64,000 bases of DNA from Streptomyces lincolnensis (GTDB lineage: Bacteria; Actinomycetota; Actinomycetes; Streptomycetales; Streptomycetaceae): contig NZ_CP016438.1 of the NCBI RefSeq assembly GCF_001685355.1, positions 5,952,001 through 6,016,000 on the forward strand. The letters are read 5' to 3'. Under the pieces are notes generated by a model, which was not told the origin of the DNA, made no database searches, and saw nothing but the letters and a program-made list of their open reading frames with translations. Positions within the stretch are counted from its first letter, which is position 1, and the number at the start of each line of letters is the position of its first letter. Below are positions 8,495 to 18,007 of this stretch, piece by piece. Made by a program: the position numbers and the translations under genes.

Positions 8495-9166
8495 TCAGGA
8501 GTTCAAGTAGGTGAGGACCGCCAGGACGCGGCGGTGGTCGCCGTCGCTCGGGGAGAGCCCGAGCTTGAGGAAGATGTTGCTGACGTGCTTCTCCACGGCC
8601 CCGTCGCTCACCACCAGCTGCCGGGCGATCGCCGAGTTGGTCCGGCCCTCGGCCATCAGGCCCAGCACCTCCCGCTCCCGCGGGGTGAGCCCCGCGAGCA
8701 CGTCCTGCTTGCGGGAGCGCCCGAGCAGCTGCGCGACGACCTCGGGGTCCAGGGCCGTACCGCCCTCGGCCACCCGCACCACCGCGTCCACGAACTCTCG
8801 CACCTCCGCCACGCGGTCCTTCAGCAGATAGCCGACGCCGCGACTGGAACCGGCCAGCAGTTCGGTGGCGTACCGCTCCTCCACGTACTGCGACAGAACG
8901 AGTACCCCGAGTCCTGGATGTGACTTCCGCAGCTGCACGGCCGCCCGGACCCCCTCGTCCGTGTGCGTCGGCGGCATCCGCACGTCCGCCACCACCACAT
9001 CGGGCAGCTCACCCTGCGCGTCCAGCTCGGTGATCGTCTTGATCAGCGCCTCCCCGTCCCCGACCCCGGCGACGACGTCGTGCCCGCGGTCGGTCAGCAA
9101 CCGGGTCAGGCCCTCCCGCAGCAGCACCGAATCCTCGGCGATGACCACCCGCACCCTGTCCTCCAC
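8495..9166 (-). CDS. NarL/LuxR-family response regulator
   Basis: 223 residues. The receiver domain starts VRVVIAEDSVLLREGLTRLL (acidic pocket E-D), has VVVADVRMPPTHTDEG with the phospho-acceptor Asp, and LVLSQYVEERYATELL plus GYLLKDRV with the switch Ser and conserved Lys. The C-terminal LuxR helix-turn-helix reads LTPREREVLGLMAEGRTNSAIARQLVVSDGAVEKHVSNIFLKLGL. GTG 9166 is chosen; GTG 9154, preceded by GGAGG, is a close alternative. It lies downstream of two paralogous histidine kinases on the same strand, which are its likely partners. Confidence 0.93.
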   Translation of the reverse strand: MEDRVRVVIAEDSVLLREGLTRLLTDRGHDVVAGVGDGEALIKTITELDAQGELPDVVVADVRMPPTHTDEGVRAAVQLRKSHPGLGVLVLSQYVEERYATELLAGSSRGVGYLLKDRVAEVREFVDAVVRVAEGGTALDPEVVAQLLGRSRKQDVLAGLTPREREVLGLMAEGRTNSAIARQLVVSDGAVEKHVSNIFLKLGLSPSDGDHRRVLAVLTYLNS

Positions 9167-9386
9167 GATCTTCGGCCCCCCAAGCCCATCCACCCCTACG
9201 ACAAGGCCCAGCATCCCAGCATTCACCCTCCCCCGGGCCCGACCGGCCCGAATCATCCCCAACGCGACCACGAGGGGGCCGAATCCGGCCTTGCGCGAGG
9301 CTTGTTGTCGAGGGTGGGTTCCGGGGGAGGGGTCCGGAGGAGGGGGATGCCCACCGACGCATCAGAACGCCGGCCCAGGCCTTTTC

Positions 9387-9525
9387 AGCCCGTCCGGCGT
9401 TTGAGGACGAGGCCCCTTAAGGGCCGATCGGGGGTCCAGGGGGCGGAGCCCCTTGGAACGGCGGGGTCGAAGGGGCGGCAGCCCCTGGGGATGGGACGGG
9501 TAGGGGCGGCGGGGGCGGAAAAACA
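9387..9525. repeat. Dispersed Streptomyces intergenic repeat (CGTCCGGCGTTTGAGGACGAG type)
   Basis: The 384-bp gap between the response regulator and the first kinase contains the CAGCCCGTCCGGCG / TTTGAGGACGAGGCCC element followed by a GGGGGCGGAGCCCC hairpin-type block and G-rich tail to about 9525. I recognise this as a repeat found many times in Streptomyces intergenic regions, often 3' of genes. CGTCC...GGACG forms a small stem. No coding potential was seen here. Confidence 0.65.
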
Positions 9526-9550
9526 CCCCGCCGCCCACCCCACCCGACGC

Positions 9551-10912
9551 TCAAAGAACCGCCCGCTCCCCCCGCCAAGGCAACTCCGCAGTCACCCGAG
9601 TAGGCCCCCCCACAGGCGAATCCACCACCAGAATCCCATCCACCGCATCCAACCGCTCCGCGAGCCCGGCCAACCCCGACCCCCCGGAGGTATCCGCACC
9701 CCCCACCCCGTCATCCACCACCTGAAGCATCAGCCGGTCCTCCACCCGCCACACATCCACCCCCGCCCACGACGCCCGAGCATGCTTGCTGATGTTCTGC
9801 AACAGCTCCGACACCGTGAAGTACGCGATCCCCTCGATCGCCGGCGCCGGCCGCGACGGCAGATCCACCTCCACCTGCACCGGCACCGCACACCGCGAGG
9901 CCACCGCGGACAGAGCCGCATCCAGCCCCCGGTCCGTCAGCACCGCCGGATGGATCCCCCGAGCCAGATCCCGCAGCTCCTGAAGCGCTGTCTTCACCTC
10001 ACCGTGCGCGTCGTCCACCATCCGCGCCGCCGCCTGCGGATCCTCCACCAGCTTCTCCTTCGCCAGCCCGAGATCCATCGCCAGCGCCACCAGCCGCGCC
10101 TGCGCCCCGTCGTGCAGATCCCGCTCGATCCGCCGCCGGTCGGCCGCCGCGGTGTCGACCACGACCCCCCGGTCGGACTCCAGCTCCACGACCCGCGCCG
10201 ACAGCCGCGTGGGCCCGAGCAGCCCGTGCACCATCAACCGGTCCACCATCGTCAGCGCCCGCACGATCCACGGCGTGGCCAGCGTGAACAACAGCCCCAC
10301 CATCGCCGTGACGGTGATCTCGAACGGGTTGTCCAGGTAGATGTGGTGCCCCTGGTCGCCGTAGATCTGAAGCCCGTCCTGCCCGGCGTACATCGGGAAG
10401 ACCCAGAACCACAGCGGATACGTCAGCAGCGCCCAGCCGCACGCCCAGAAGTTCACGGCGACGACGAAGGAGAACACCGACCACGGCAGGTAGAGCAGCG
10501 CGTACAGGAGCGTCCGCCAGGAGGTGCCGCTCTTGAGGACGGCCCCCATCCAGGCCGGCGCGCCCCGCTTCTTCGTCCGCAGCGGCTCGGGGTCGGCCAC
10601 GTCCAGGCGCAGCAGCCCCCGCGCCCGGGCCCGCTCCATCGCCCCGAAGCCCCTGAGGCCGGCCAGCCCCACCGCCAGCAACGGGATTCCGACGAACGTC
10701 ACGAGCAGGCCCGCCCCCAGCGAGACCATCGTGACGGCATACGTGAACAGCACGACGCCGATCGGCAGACCCAGCAGCACATATCCCAGCTCGCGCCAGC
10801 TGCGCGCCTCGAACGGCGCCCGCAGCCCGGCGGGCAGCCGGTGCCGCCGCGCACCTTGGGAAAGCCCGAGCTCGCTGTCGTACCCGTAGCCCTGTCCGTA
10901 GTCCGTGGCCAT
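9551..10912 (-). CDS. Sensor histidine kinase (HisKA_3, with N-terminal membrane sensor domain)
   Basis: 453 residues. The N-terminal half has four or more hydrophobic segments (ELGYVLLGLPIGVVLFTYAVTM, LVTFVGIPLLAVGLAGL, LYALLYLPWSVFSFVVAVNF and one near 200-220), resembling the putative sensor domain of many Streptomyces kinases. A signal helix leads to the dimerisation/phospho-acceptor motif RRIERDLHDGAQARL (His267) and a HATPase_c domain (SELLQNISKHARA N-box, VVDDGVGG, GLAGLAERL). It is a close paralogue of the next kinase and transcribed with it and the response regulator. In the membrane it would phosphorylate the 8495 regulator. Confidence 0.93.
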   Translation of the reverse strand: MATDYGQGYGYDSELGLSQGARRHRLPAGLRAPFEARSWRELGYVLLGLPIGVVLFTYAVTMVSLGAGLLVTFVGIPLLAVGLAGLRGFGAMERARARGLLRLDVADPEPLRTKKRGAPAWMGAVLKSGTSWRTLLYALLYLPWSVFSFVVAVNFWACGWALLTYPLWFWVFPMYAGQDGLQIYGDQGHHIYLDNPFEITVTAMVGLLFTLATPWIVRALTMVDRLMVHGLLGPTRLSARVVELESDRGVVVDTAAADRRRIERDLHDGAQARLVALAMDLGLAKEKLVEDPQAAARMVDDAHGEVKTALQELRDLARGIHPAVLTDRGLDAALSAVASRCAVPVQVEVDLPSRPAPAIEGIAYFTVSELLQNISKHARASWAGVDVWRVEDRLMLQVVDDGVGGADTSGGSGLAGLAERLDAVDGILVVDSPVGGPTRVTAELPWRGERAVL

Positions 10913-11151
10913 CGGCGTCGTCCTTCTCCTCGTCCCTGCGGCGGTGTCGGCGTGTCCTCGTCACGAGTCCCGGTCCCGGTCCCCGGTTCCTCGTACGGAG
11001 GCCCCGCGATCGTGCTGCCCGGTCCCTCGTACCGCGGCTGTGCCGTCGTACCTCCACCCTCCTCGGCCACGGCCGCCCGGACCATGGAGTCCGTCGGCCT
11101 CTTGGAAGGGGGGTTTTCCCTACCCCTTCCGCCCGGCGTACGGCCATCCGC

Positions 11152-12348
11152 TCACGGCGTCCCCGACCGGTCCCGCCAGGGCAGCTCCGCCGTGACCATC
11201 GTCGGGCCGCCCGGGGGCGAGTCGATGACGAACAGCCCGTCCACGGCGTTCAGCCGCTCGGCCAGCCCCCGCATACCGGTACCGCCGTCGAGACTCGCGC
11301 CGCCGCGCCCGTCGTCCCACACCTGGATCAGCAGCCGGTCGTCCGCCCGCCACACGTCCACCGACGCGGACCGCGCCCCGCTGTGCTTGCTGATGTTCTG
11401 GAGCAGCTCCGAGACGGTGAAGTAGGCGATCCCCTCGATGGCCGCGACCGGCCGGGCGCCCAGATCCGCCGTCACCTTCACCGGCACCGTGCAGCGCGAG
11501 GCGACCGAGGACAGGGCGGCGTCCAGGCCGCGGTCCGTCAGGACGGCCGGATGGATGCCCCGGGCCAGGTCCCGCAGCTCCTGGAGCGCGAGTTTCACCT
11601 CGCCGTGCGCCTCCGACACCATCTCCGCCGCGGACTCGGGGTCCTCCAGCAGCTTCTCCTTGGCCAGACCCAGCCCCATGGCCAGATTCACCAGGCGGGC
11701 CTGCGCGCCGTCGTGCAGATCGCGCTCGATGCGCCGCATGTCGGCCGCGGCGGTGTCCACCACGACTCCCCGGTCCGACTCCAGCTCCGCGATACGCCGC
11801 TCCAGCTCGTCGGAGGGCGACAGCAGCCCGCGCACCATCGCCCGGTCGACGTTGGCCAGCCCCCGCGCGACGAACGGCAGCACCGGCCACAGCACGAACA
11901 GCGAGACCAGCGTGATGCTGAAGGTGAGAACACCCCAGGGCAGGCGGATGAAGTTGTACAGCACCGTGCGCCAGCCGACCGGGTCCTTGATCCCGGACCA
12001 CAGCTGCGCGAAGAAACCGTTCCGGCCGCCGCGCCACGGCAACGGGCTCGGCTCGTCGATCCGCACCCCGAGCAGCGCCCGGGCCCGCGCCCGCTCCAGC
12101 TTGCCCAGCTGCCGGGCGCCCAGCAGCCCCGCCGCGAGCATCGGGAAACCGATCACCGTGACCGTCAGCCCGAAGCCGAGGAACAGCATCGTCACGACGT
12201 AGACGAATCCGAGCAGGGCCATCGGAAGGTTCGCCAGGAGATGGGCGATCTCCTTCCAGGTGTGCCGGTCGAAGGCGAACCGGACGGGGGGCAGGCGGTC
12301 GCCGGCCGCCTCCCCGGAGGGGCTAGAGGACGGAAGACGTTCAGTCAT
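11152..12348 (-). CDS. Second paralogous sensor histidine kinase
   Basis: 398 residues with the same architecture as its downstream neighbour: paired transmembrane segments (LLANLPMALLGFVYVVTMLFLGFG, TVIGFPMLAAGLLG, VLTFSITLVSLFVLWPVLPFVARGL), the phospho-acceptor helix MRRIERDLHDGAQARLV (His212), and a HATPase_c domain (ELLQNISKHSGARSASVDVW, VWDDGRGGASLDGGTGMRGLAERL). Conservation from SDRGVVVDTAAAD onward is very high, so the two arose by duplication; the shorter one lacks the extracytoplasmic loop around YAGQDGLQIYGDQGHHIYLDNP. Starts at ATG 12348, divergent from nuoA. Confidence 0.93.
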   Translation of the reverse strand: MTERLPSSSPSGEAAGDRLPPVRFAFDRHTWKEIAHLLANLPMALLGFVYVVTMLFLGFGLTVTVIGFPMLAAGLLGARQLGKLERARARALLGVRIDEPSPLPWRGGRNGFFAQLWSGIKDPVGWRTVLYNFIRLPWGVLTFSITLVSLFVLWPVLPFVARGLANVDRAMVRGLLSPSDELERRIAELESDRGVVVDTAAADMRRIERDLHDGAQARLVNLAMGLGLAKEKLLEDPESAAEMVSEAHGEVKLALQELRDLARGIHPAVLTDRGLDAALSSVASRCTVPVKVTADLGARPVAAIEGIAYFTVSELLQNISKHSGARSASVDVWRADDRLLIQVWDDGRGGASLDGGTGMRGLAERLNAVDGLFVIDSPPGGPTMVTAELPWRDRSGTP

Positions 12349-12544
12349 ATGGGCTAGCGTGCCGCGCCCGGGCCCGCCGCGCCATGAGGCGGGCCGCCGC
12401 GCTCGACTGGGGAAAACCCCACCATCGCCACCTGTGCCTTCTACCGATGCGTGACGGGCTGCTTACGGTCTCTTTAGCAGGGCCTAGACTCCCGTGCGTA
12501 CAGATCGTCGAACACAGTCCAGGCCAGGGAGCGAGGGGACGGAC

Positions 12545-12982
12545 GTGCCGGAACCGACCGTCGTCGCATCGACCGTCGCCGATTCCACCGTCGTCGATTC
12601 GACCGTGGTCGCGGCGGACTACTTCCAGTCGTACTCGGTCGTCGGGCTGCTCGCCGTCGTCGGCGTGCTGTTCGTGGCCGTGGCCTTCGGCGCCGGACGC
12701 CTGCTGCGGCCCGTGGTCCCCACCCCCGAGAAGCTCATGACGTACGAGTGCGGGGTCGACCCCGTCGGCGAGGGCTGGGCACACACCCAGGTCCGCTACT
12801 ACGTCTACGCCTTCCTGTACGTCATCTTCGCCGTCGACTCGATCTTCCTGTTCCCCTGGGCCACGGTCTTCGCCGCTCCCGGCTACGGCGCGACCACCCT
12901 CGTCGAGATGTTCATCTTCCTCGGCTTCCTGGCCGTGGGCTTGCTGTACGCATACAAGAAGGGCGTCCTGGCATGGACGTGA
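12545..12982 (+). CDS. nuoA: NADH-quinone oxidoreductase subunit A
   Basis: 145 residues from GTG 12545 (GAGGGGACGGAC upstream). Three transmembrane segments: [51 protein letters not shown] and [24 protein letters not shown]. The conserved loop [16 protein letters not shown] contains the Cys typical of NuoA/ND3, which sits by the quinone channel. First gene of a ten-gene operon; its end overlaps nuoB by 10 bases. The N-terminus has an unusual Thr/Val/Ser-rich repeat ([17 protein letters not shown]). Confidence 0.95.
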   Translation: MPEPTVVASTVADSTVVDSTVVAADYFQSYSVVGLLAVVGVLFVAVAFGAGRLLRPVVPTPEKLMTYECGVDPVGEGWAHTQVRYYVYAFLYVIFAVDSIFLFPWATVFAAPGYGATTLVEMFIFLGFLAVGLLYAYKKGVLAWT

Positions 12983-13719
12983 CGCCAGAAGCGAATTCGC
13001 CGGATGCGGCTGCGATGGATGCGGCTGGGTCGGATGCGGCCGCGTCGGACGTGGCTGGGTCGGACGTGGCTGGGTCGGGAGCGGCCGCGTCGGGAGCGGG
13101 CGGCGGGTCGGGGAGCGGTGCCGCTCAGCCCGTGCTGCTGCCGGAGCCGAAGCGGCTGGGTGCGCTCGCCCGCCTCGCCCCCGAGCCGATGAAGGTGGTC
13201 CTCAACTGGGGTCGCCGCTACTCCCTGTGGGTCTTCAACTTCGGTCTCGCCTGCTGCGCCATCGAGTTCATCGCCGCGTCGATGGCCCGCCACGACTTCA
13301 TCCGCCTCGGCGTCATCCCCTTCGCGCCCGGCCCCCGCCAGGCCGACCTGATGGTCGTCTCCGGCACGGTCACCGACAAGATGGCGCCCGCCGTGAAGCG
13401 CCTGTACGAGCAGATGCCCGAACCGAAGTACGTCATCTCCTTCGGCGCCTGCTCCAACTGCGGTGGCCCGTACTGGGACTCCTACTCGGTGACGAAGGGC
13501 GTCGACCAGATCATCCCCGTCGACGTCTACGTCCCCGGCTGCCCACCCCGCCCCGAGGCGCTGCTCCAGGGCATCCTGAAACTCCAGGAGAAGATCGCCC
13601 GGGAGTCGCTGGGGGAGCGGTACGGGGTGACACGCCCTTCGACGGCCGCTCTCCAGAGCGGGTTGGTGAAGGGGCCGGGGACCGCCGGAGCCGCTGGTAC
13701 CGAGGGGGCCGAGCGATGA
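12973..13719 (+). CDS. nuoB: NADH-quinone oxidoreductase subunit B, N2 cluster subunit
   Basis: 248 residues. All N2-cluster ligands are visible: C94-C95 in [10 protein letters not shown]160 in [10 protein letters not shown] and C190 in [11 protein letters not shown]. These form the terminal 4Fe-4S cluster reducing quinone, together with NuoD in other complexes. ATG 12973 overlaps nuoA by 10 bases. Residues 10-50 are an Ala/Ser/Gly/Asp repeat ([20 protein letters not shown]), absent from standard NuoB, and a 30-residue Gly/Ala-rich tail follows the family domain. A nuoD gene, its usual structural partner, is not in this operon. Confidence 0.95.
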   Translation: MDVTPEANSPDAAAMDAAGSDAAASDVAGSDVAGSGAAASGAGGGSGSGAAQPVLLPEPKRLGALARLAPEPMKVVLNWGRRYSLWVFNFGLACCAIEFIAASMARHDFIRLGVIPFAPGPRQADLMVVSGTVTDKMAPAVKRLYEQMPEPKYVISFGACSNCGGPYWDSYSVTKGVDQIIPVDVYVPGCPPRPEALLQGILKLQEKIARESLGERYGVTRPSTAALQSGLVKGPGTAGAAGTEGAER

Positions 13720-15089
13720 CCGAGGCCGGCTGGCTGCCCACCCCCGTCGAGGAACTCTTCGGTCCCGAGGCCACGGCCGAGGAGTCCTACGCCGTCCTCA
13801 CCGTCGACGTCCCGCCCGCCTCCTGGCTCGCGGCGCTGGAGACGGCCCGCGACCGCCTCGGCTGTACCTACTTCGACTGGCTGAGCGCGGTCGACGAACC
13901 GGGCACGGGCTTCCGCGTGGCCGCACACCTGGTCGCTCTCTCCCCGGTACGGCGCCTCCTCCTGCGTACGACGGTCTCCCACGAAGCCCCCTCCCTGCCG
14001 AGCGCGGTCGGCGTGTTCGCGGGCGCCGCCTGGCACGAACGCGAGACCCACGAAATGTTCGGCGTCGTCTTCGAGGGCCACCCGGCCCTGGACCTCCTCC
14101 TCCTCCCCGAGGGCTTCGAAGGCCACCCCCTCCGCAAGGACTTCGTCCTCGCCGCCCGCGTCGCCAAGGCCTGGCCGGGCGCCAAGGAACCCGGCGAGTC
14201 GGAACACGGCGGCCCCAAGCGCCGCCAAATGCTCCCCCCGGGCGTCCCCGACCCCAACGAATGGGGCCCTCAGAAAGGCCAACTCCCCCCAGCCCCGACC
14301 CGCCCGACCCGCGGCCCCGCCCGCCCAGCCGCAGAACGCCCACCCCGCCGAACCCGCACCACCTCCGAGGGATCGTCAAGCCAGGCGGAGGCGCCCGCGG
14401 GGGCCGACGCTCCGGCCGCCCCGACCGGCCCGCGTCGTGCGCGCTCGGCGTCCGAGGGATCGGCGAGCCAGCAGGCCGACGTCGATGCGGGCACTGGCAC
14501 TGGTGCGGGTACGGGCGCGTCCCGTCGTGCACGCGGCGTGGGCGAAGGCTCGGCGTCGCAGCGTGCGGAGGGCGCGGAGGGCGGGGGCGTGAAGGGTGCG
14601 GAGCCGACAGCGGAACCGACGGGGGGCGCAGGGCAGGACGACCCACCGGCGGCCTCCGGCAGCCCGACCGCTGCGGAGAGCCCCGCGAGTCCGGCCGCTC
14701 CGGCCGGCCCGCGTCGTGCGCGCAGCGCTTCGGCGGGCTCTGCCTCGCAGCGCGCCCAGACACCCCCGGCCGAGGACACCCCCTCCCGTACCTCCACCAC
14801 CCCCCGCAGTACGGACGCCCCTTGGCACCACGCCCGCCCCGCTTTCGACGAGCCCGAACCGGCCTCCGAACCAGCGGCCGGCCCCGAGCCGACCCCGAAA
14901 CGGCAGGGCGACGCCGACCCGGCTCCGAAGCCTCCGACTGACACCGAACCAAACCCGAAACCGTCGGCCGATGCCGATGCCGATGCCGATGCCGATGCCG
15001 ATACCGGCACCGACTCAGGCTCCGGCTCCGGTACGGAGAGCCGCGCGACCCCCGAGACACCTGACAACCCCGCAGGAGGCCCGCAGTGA
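13716..15089 (+). CDS. nuoC: NADH-quinone oxidoreductase subunit C with long disordered C-terminal tail
   Basis: 457 residues. Residues 20-150 are the NuoC/30-kDa domain: [25 protein letters not shown], then the hallmark [38 protein letters not shown] (103-143, split reading). From about residue 190 to the end the protein is Pro/Ala/Ser/Glu-rich and predicted disordered. It contains four copies of RRxRxxxxGSxSQ (211-223, 240-252, 270-282, 333-345), a [13 protein letters not shown] block (367-379) and an acidic [11 protein letters not shown] run (418-428). ATGA overlap with nuoB; GTGA overlap with nuoH. A usual NuoC is about 170-240 residues. Confidence 0.92.
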   Translation: MTEAGWLPTPVEELFGPEATAEESYAVLTVDVPPASWLAALETARDRLGCTYFDWLSAVDEPGTGFRVAAHLVALSPVRRLLLRTTVSHEAPSLPSAVGVFAGAAWHERETHEMFGVVFEGHPALDLLLLPEGFEGHPLRKDFVLAARVAKAWPGAKEPGESEHGGPKRRQMLPPGVPDPNEWGPQKGQLPPAPTRPTRGPARPAAERPPRRTRTTSEGSSSQAEAPAGADAPAAPTGPRRARSASEGSASQQADVDAGTGTGAGTGASRRARGVGEGSASQRAEGAEGGGVKGAEPTAEPTGGAGQDDPPAASGSPTAAESPASPAAPAGPRRARSASAGSASQRAQTPPAEDTPSRTSTTPRSTDAPWHHARPAFDEPEPASEPAAGPEPTPKRQGDADPAPKPPTDTEPNPKPSADADADADADADTGTDSGSGSGTESRATPETPDNPAGGPQ

Positions 15090-16054
15090 ACGACGCTCTC
15101 GACGTCGCCCTGCGACTCCTGATCGTCTTCGTCGTCTTCCTCACCTTCCCCCTGATCATCGGCCAGACCGAACACAAGGTCATGGCCCACATGCAGGGCC
15201 GCCTCGGTCCGATGTACGCCGGCGGCTTCCACGGCTGGGCCCAACTCGTCGCCGACGGAGTGAAGTTCGCGCAGAAGGAGGACATCGTCCCCGCGGGCGC
15301 TGACCGCCGCATCTTCCAACTCGCTCCCGCCGTGGCCCTCCTGCCCTACCTCCTGGTCCTCCTCGCGATCCCCATCGGCCCCGGCGAGGGCGCCGTCGGC
15401 GAGGTCGTCGACGCGGGGATCTTCTTCGTCCTGGCCGTGATGGGCGTGGGCGTCCTCGGCTCGCTCATGGCCGGCTGGGCCTCCGCCAACAAGTTCTCCC
15501 TCCTCGGCGGCCTCCGCACCGCCGCCCAACTGCTCGCCTACGAACTCCCGATGCTGCTCACCGCCGCCTCGGTGGCGATGGCGGCCGGGACGGTGTCGAT
15601 CCCGGGCATCCTCGACGCCTTCGAGTGGTGGTGGCTGCCCTGGCAGATCGTCGGCGCGATCGTCTTCTTCGTGGCGGGCCTCGCCGAACTCCAGCGGCCC
15701 CCCTTCGACATGCCGGTCGCCGACTCGGAGATCATCTTCGGCGCCTACACCGAGTACACCGGCCTGCGCTTCGCCCTCTTCCTCCTCGCCGAATACGCCG
15801 GGATCGTCGTCCTGTGCGGCCTGACCACCGTCCTCTTCCTGGGAGGCTGGCACGGGCCCTGGGGTGCCGACGGTCTGGGCTGGGTCTGGACCCTCCTGAA
15901 GGCCGCGATCCTCGCCTTCCTCGTCATCTGGCTCCGCGTCACCTACCCCCGCCTGCGCGAGGACCAGTTGCAGAAGCTCTCCTGGACCCTCCTCGTCCCC
16001 CTTTCTCTCGCCCAGATCGCCCTCACCGGCATCGTCAAGGTGGTGATCCAGTAA
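15086..16054 (+). CDS. nuoH: NADH-quinone oxidoreductase subunit H
   Basis: 322 residues from GTG 15086, overlapping the nuoC stop. Eight transmembrane segments. NuoH hallmarks: [33 protein letters not shown] near the N-terminus, [27 protein letters not shown], and [31 protein letters not shown] with the acidic quinone-cavity residues. It forms the quinone tunnel and links the hydrophilic arm to the proton-pumping arm. Confidence 0.96.
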   Translation: MNDALDVALRLLIVFVVFLTFPLIIGQTEHKVMAHMQGRLGPMYAGGFHGWAQLVADGVKFAQKEDIVPAGADRRIFQLAPAVALLPYLLVLLAIPIGPGEGAVGEVVDAGIFFVLAVMGVGVLGSLMAGWASANKFSLLGGLRTAAQLLAYELPMLLTAASVAMAAGTVSIPGILDAFEWWWLPWQIVGAIVFFVAGLAELQRPPFDMPVADSEIIFGAYTEYTGLRFALFLLAEYAGIVVLCGLTTVLFLGGWHGPWGADGLGWVWTLLKAAILAFLVIWLRVTYPRLREDQLQKLSWTLLVPLSLAQIALTGIVKVVIQ

Positions 16055-16056
16055 CC

Positions 16057-16821
16057 ATGGCCGCGCCTCTCCCGCCCTCCCGGCCCCGCATTCCCGGCTC
16101 GGGCCTCGCCAAGGGCCTGGCCGTCACCCTCCGTACGATGACGCGGAAGACCGTCACCGAGCAGTACCCGGACGTCCAGCCCGACCTTCCGCCCCGTACC
16201 CGCGGTGTGATCGGCCTGTTCGAGGAGAACTGCACGGTCTGCATGCTGTGCGCCCGGGAGTGCCCGGACTGGTGCATCTACATCGACTCCCACAAGGAGA
16301 CGGTCCCGGCGGCGACCCCCGGCGGCCGCGAACGCAGCCGTAACGTCCTCGACCGCTTCGCCATCGACTTCTCCCTGTGCATGTACTGCGGTATCTGCAT
16401 CGAGGTCTGTCCTTTCGACGCTCTGTTCTGGTCTCCGGAGTTCGAGTACGCCGAGACCGACATCCGCGACCTCACCCACGAACGCGACAAGCTCCGTGAG
16501 TGGATGTGGACCGTCCCGGCCCCTCCCGCCCTCGATCCCGGCGCGGAGGAACCGAAGGAGATCGCGGCCGCCCGCAAGTCCGCCGAGAAGCTGGCAGCCC
16601 AGCAGGCCCCGCCGGTCACCGAGCCCCACGCCGACGAACAGGCCCGGGCAGCCGAGCGACCCACCCGCCCGCAGGGCGACTCCAAGCAGCAGACGGACCA
16701 GCCGCGGCCCGACCAGCCAAAGCCCGACCAGCCAAAGCTCGACGAGCCGAGGCCGGATGAACCAGGACCGGATCAGCCGAGGCCGGATCAGCCAGGACCG
16801 GATCAGGGGGGCCAGGGATGA
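16057..16821 (+). CDS. nuoI: NADH-quinone oxidoreductase subunit I, two 4Fe-4S, with Pro-rich repeat tail
   Basis: 254 residues. Two ferredoxin-type clusters: C59-C62-C65-C69 ([12 protein letters not shown]) and C108-C111-C114-C118 ([12 protein letters not shown]), which carry electrons to N2 in NuoB. The remaining ~100 residues are a hydrophilic tail ending in seven D(Q/E)PxP pentapeptides (214-248). ATG 16057 follows the nuoH stop by two bases; the end overlaps nuoJ (ATGA). In complexes lacking NuoEFG, subunit I is where external ferredoxin can donate electrons; that role here is inferred from the missing nuoEFG genes. Confidence 0.95.
   Translation: MAAPLPPSRPRIPGSGLAKGLAVTLRTMTRKTVTEQYPDVQPDLPPRTRGVIGLFEENCTVCMLCARECPDWCIYIDSHKETVPAATPGGRERSRNVLDRFAIDFSLCMYCGICIEVCPFDALFWSPEFEYAETDIRDLTHERDKLREWMWTVPAPPALDPGAEEPKEIAAARKSAEKLAAQQAPPVTEPHADEQARAAERPTRPQGDSKQQTDQPRPDQPKPDQPKLDEPRPDEPGPDQPRPDQPGPDQGGQG
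16696..16806 (+). repeat. 15-bp coding repeats in the nuoI tail
   Basis: About seven degenerate 15-base units of the form GACCAGCCRARGCCC or GATCAGCCRGGACCG encode D-Q/E-P-x-P pentapeptides. The repeats keep frame and composition, as expected for slippage or unequal exchange in a disordered tail. Confidence 0.7.
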
Positions 16822-17600
16822 CTCTCGCAGCGACCGCCGCCCACCTCGCCACGGACACCACCGCGGCCGCCGGATCCCACGGCTTTCTCGTCACCACGGC
16901 CGCCGAGTCCCAAGGCTTTCTCTCGCCGACCGGTGTCGAGATCGCCTTCCTTCTCGTCGGCCTGGTCACCTTCGGCGCTGCCCTCGTCACCGTCACCACC
17001 AAGCAGCTGGTGCACGCCGCCCTGTGGCTCGTGGTGGCCCTCGGTGGGCTCGCCGTCGAGTACCTCCTGCTCACCGCCGAGTTCATCGCCTGGGTGCAGG
17101 TCCTCATCTACGTCGGTTCCGTCGTCGTCCTCCTTCTGTTCGGTCTGATGCTCACCAGGGCCCCGATCGGCCGGTCCCCGGACGCCGACTCCGGCAACCG
17201 GTGGGCCGCCCTCACCGTGGCCGTCGCCGCGGGTGCGGCTCTGGTCTGGGTCGTCGTGGACGCCTTCCGCACGACCTGGATCGACCTGGACGGCCCGGCC
17301 GCCGGCTCCACCGAGGCCACCGGAGCCAGCCTGTTCCAGAACTGGGTGTTGCCCTTCGAGGCCCTCTCCGTCCTCCTTCTCGCCGCCCTGGTGGGAGCGA
17401 TCGTCCTCTCCCGCAAGACGAAGGCGGAGACAAGCTCTCCCCCTGTGAACTCCCGGGCTGTGACCGGTGGTTCCCCATCCGTCCCGGATTCCCGTAATTA
17501 CCCGATCGGGCGAAACGAGCCGGACAAGGGAACTGCGTCGGCCGAGGAAACTGCACCGGCCGAGGGAACTGCGTCGGCCGAGCAGGAAGGCACCCGCTGA
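16818..17600 (+). CDS. nuoJ: NADH-quinone oxidoreductase subunit J
   Basis: 260 residues with five transmembrane segments: [69 protein letters not shown] (the NuoJ/ND6 pi-bulge helix), [22 protein letters not shown] and [19 protein letters not shown]. The last 45 residues are hydrophilic with a [18 protein letters not shown] repeat, longer than standard NuoJ. Its TGA shares a base with the nuoK ATG. Confidence 0.95.
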   Translation: MTLAATAAHLATDTTAAAGSHGFLVTTAAESQGFLSPTGVEIAFLLVGLVTFGAALVTVTTKQLVHAALWLVVALGGLAVEYLLLTAEFIAWVQVLIYVGSVVVLLLFGLMLTRAPIGRSPDADSGNRWAALTVAVAAGAALVWVVVDAFRTTWIDLDGPAAGSTEATGASLFQNWVLPFEALSVLLLAALVGAIVLSRKTKAETSSPPVNSRAVTGGSPSVPDSRNYPIGRNEPDKGTASAEETAPAEGTASAEQEGTR

Positions 17601-18007
17601 TGCACCTCGCCTACCCCGCCGTACTCTCCGTCCTCCTCTTCAGCACCGGTCTGTACGGCGTGCTCGCCCGCCGCAACGCGATCCTCGTCCTGATGTCGGT
17701 CGAGTTGATGCTCAACGCGGTCAACCTCAACCTCGTCGCCTTCGACGTGTGGCTCAGCAGGGCCGCCGAGGAGACCCTGCACTCCGGGCAGGCCCTGACC
17801 CTGTTCACCATCGCCATCGCCGCCGCCGAGATCGGCATCGGCCTCGCGATCGTCCTCGCCGTGTACCGCAACCGCGGCACCTCGGACATCGACAAGCTCC
17901 GCGACTCCGCCGAGGCCCCCGAGAGCCACCCGGCCGACGGCTCCGACAGCGACGCCCCCACGGCCGATCCGGCCGCACGGACCGGGAAGGCTGAGGCCAC
18001 CGCGTGA
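17600..18007 (+). CDS. nuoK: NADH-quinone oxidoreductase subunit K
   Basis: 135 residues, three transmembrane helices. The membrane glutamates used for proton translocation are present in [14 protein letters not shown] and [20 protein letters not shown]. The C-terminal ~38 residues (after [11 protein letters not shown]) form an acidic Ala/Asp/Pro tail not present in the usual ~100-residue NuoK. Overlaps both neighbours (TGATG upstream, GTGA downstream). Confidence 0.95.
   Translation: MHLAYPAVLSVLLFSTGLYGVLARRNAILVLMSVELMLNAVNLNLVAFDVWLSRAAEETLHSGQALTLFTIAIAAAEIGIGLAIVLAVYRNRGTSDIDKLRDSAEAPESHPADGSDSDAPTADPAARTGKAEATA

Noticed and set aside
14970..15003. GCCGAT repeats as a phase-variable microsatellite
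   Set aside because: The 6-bp units change length in frame (Asp-Ala) and lie in a disordered tail, so slippage would not switch the gene off.
13716..15089. NuoC tail as a separate fused gene or a missing NuoD domain
   Set aside because: The tail is low-complexity Pro/Ala/Ser/Glu sequence with none of the NuoD landmarks, so it is an extension and not a NuoCD fusion.
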